Source: Stentor coeruleus (taxonomy: Eukaryota > Ciliophora > Heterotrichea > Heterotrichida > Stentoridae). Taken from it: a stretch of DNA of 64,000 nt. The stretch lies in the NCBI GenBank assembly GCA_001970955.1, contig MPUH01000107.1:42502-106501 (forward strand), given 5' to 3'. Both the position numbers and the translations under genes were made by a program. Under the pieces are notes generated by a model. It saw only the letters and a list, made by a program, of their open reading frames with translations. It was not told the origin of the DNA and did no database searches. This document shows positions 63,899-64,000 of this stretch, piece by piece. Each line of letters starts with the position of its first letter. Position 1 is the first letter of the stretch.

Positions 63899-64000
63899 TT
63901 ATTTTCTTTTACTATACCCAAAGCTATTCTTTTTCTCATTCTCATTCAAAAACTCTAAAGCCTTACCTTTATTCATAATCTCATACTCTGAATCATCACC
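63899..64000 (-). CDS. 3' end of an unidentified gene, 33 codons in window
   Basis: Minus-strand frame open from the window edge to TAA at 63899-63901: acidic then basic, ending NENEKKNSFGYSKRK. No family can be named from the tail. Confidence 0.5.
   Translation of the reverse strand, partial: GDDSEYEIMNKGKALEFLNENEKKNSFGYSKRK

Noticed and set aside
1-64000. tRNA, rRNA, CRISPR, telomere or insertion-sequence features
   Set aside because: None recognised by eye; a tRNA scan was not possible.

Overview
The window looks like macronuclear DNA of a heterotrich ciliate, most like Stentor (inference). It is very AT-rich and gene-dense, with short gaps and genes on both strands. Intact frames have no internal TAA, TAG or TGA even over 2,664 codons. 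At least six genes are interrupted by 15- or 16-nt GT...AG introns, and the content is ciliary, cytoskeletal and signalling. Several neighbouring ORFs are one gene once a 15-nt intron is removed: the Myb gene, the BEACH giant, the PP2C phosphatase, the LRR protein and a putative dynein adaptor. An 85-codon gene at 60,528-60,816 only appears when a 15-nt and a 16-nt intron are both removed.

Layout. 1-4.5 kb: a small Myb gene among decayed sequence, including a broken WD40 gene. 4.5-6 kb: a lone B-box/kelch gene. 6.3-14.3 kb: a 2,664-aa BEACH/WD40 protein. 15-19.5 kb: a protein kinase, conventional actin, a PP2C phosphatase and a tiny CCT-motif protein. 19.8-27.7 kb: a FAM135-type lipase, a cyclic-nucleotide-binding K+ channel with a zinc knuckle, and an LRR protein. 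27.8-32.5 kb: two divergent tubulin-tyrosine-ligase-like enzymes, polyglutamylase-type and glycylase-type. 32.5-40.6 kb: a small unknown protein, a membrane cyclic-nucleotide phosphodiesterase, a small membrane protein, the adaptor-like coiled coil and a large GTPase. 42-44.3 kb: two tandem divergent actins. 44.7-53.5 kb: five tandem B-box/kelch paralogues, each exactly 437 codons once single lesions or assembly duplications are allowed for. 54-64 kb: an OTU1/YOD1 deubiquitinase, a leishmanolysin-like protease with a huge cysteine-rich tail, the 85-aa gene, an importin-alpha-like armadillo protein and the 3' end of another gene.

How the genes fit together: actins, tubulin ligases, the putative dynein adaptor and the LRR protein point to cortex and cilia. 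The phosphodiesterase and the cyclic-nucleotide-binding channel could act in one signalling pathway, but nothing here shows an operon.

Window-wide signals: (1) nine single Ns each lie between two copies of the same 45-151 bp sequence, the mark of unmerged contig ends, and three of these joins fall inside genes; (2) none of 29 gene ends uses TGA; (3) G-C skew on the coding strand forms a sawtooth, C-rich at gene starts and G-rich at gene ends, with abrupt resets inside long genes.
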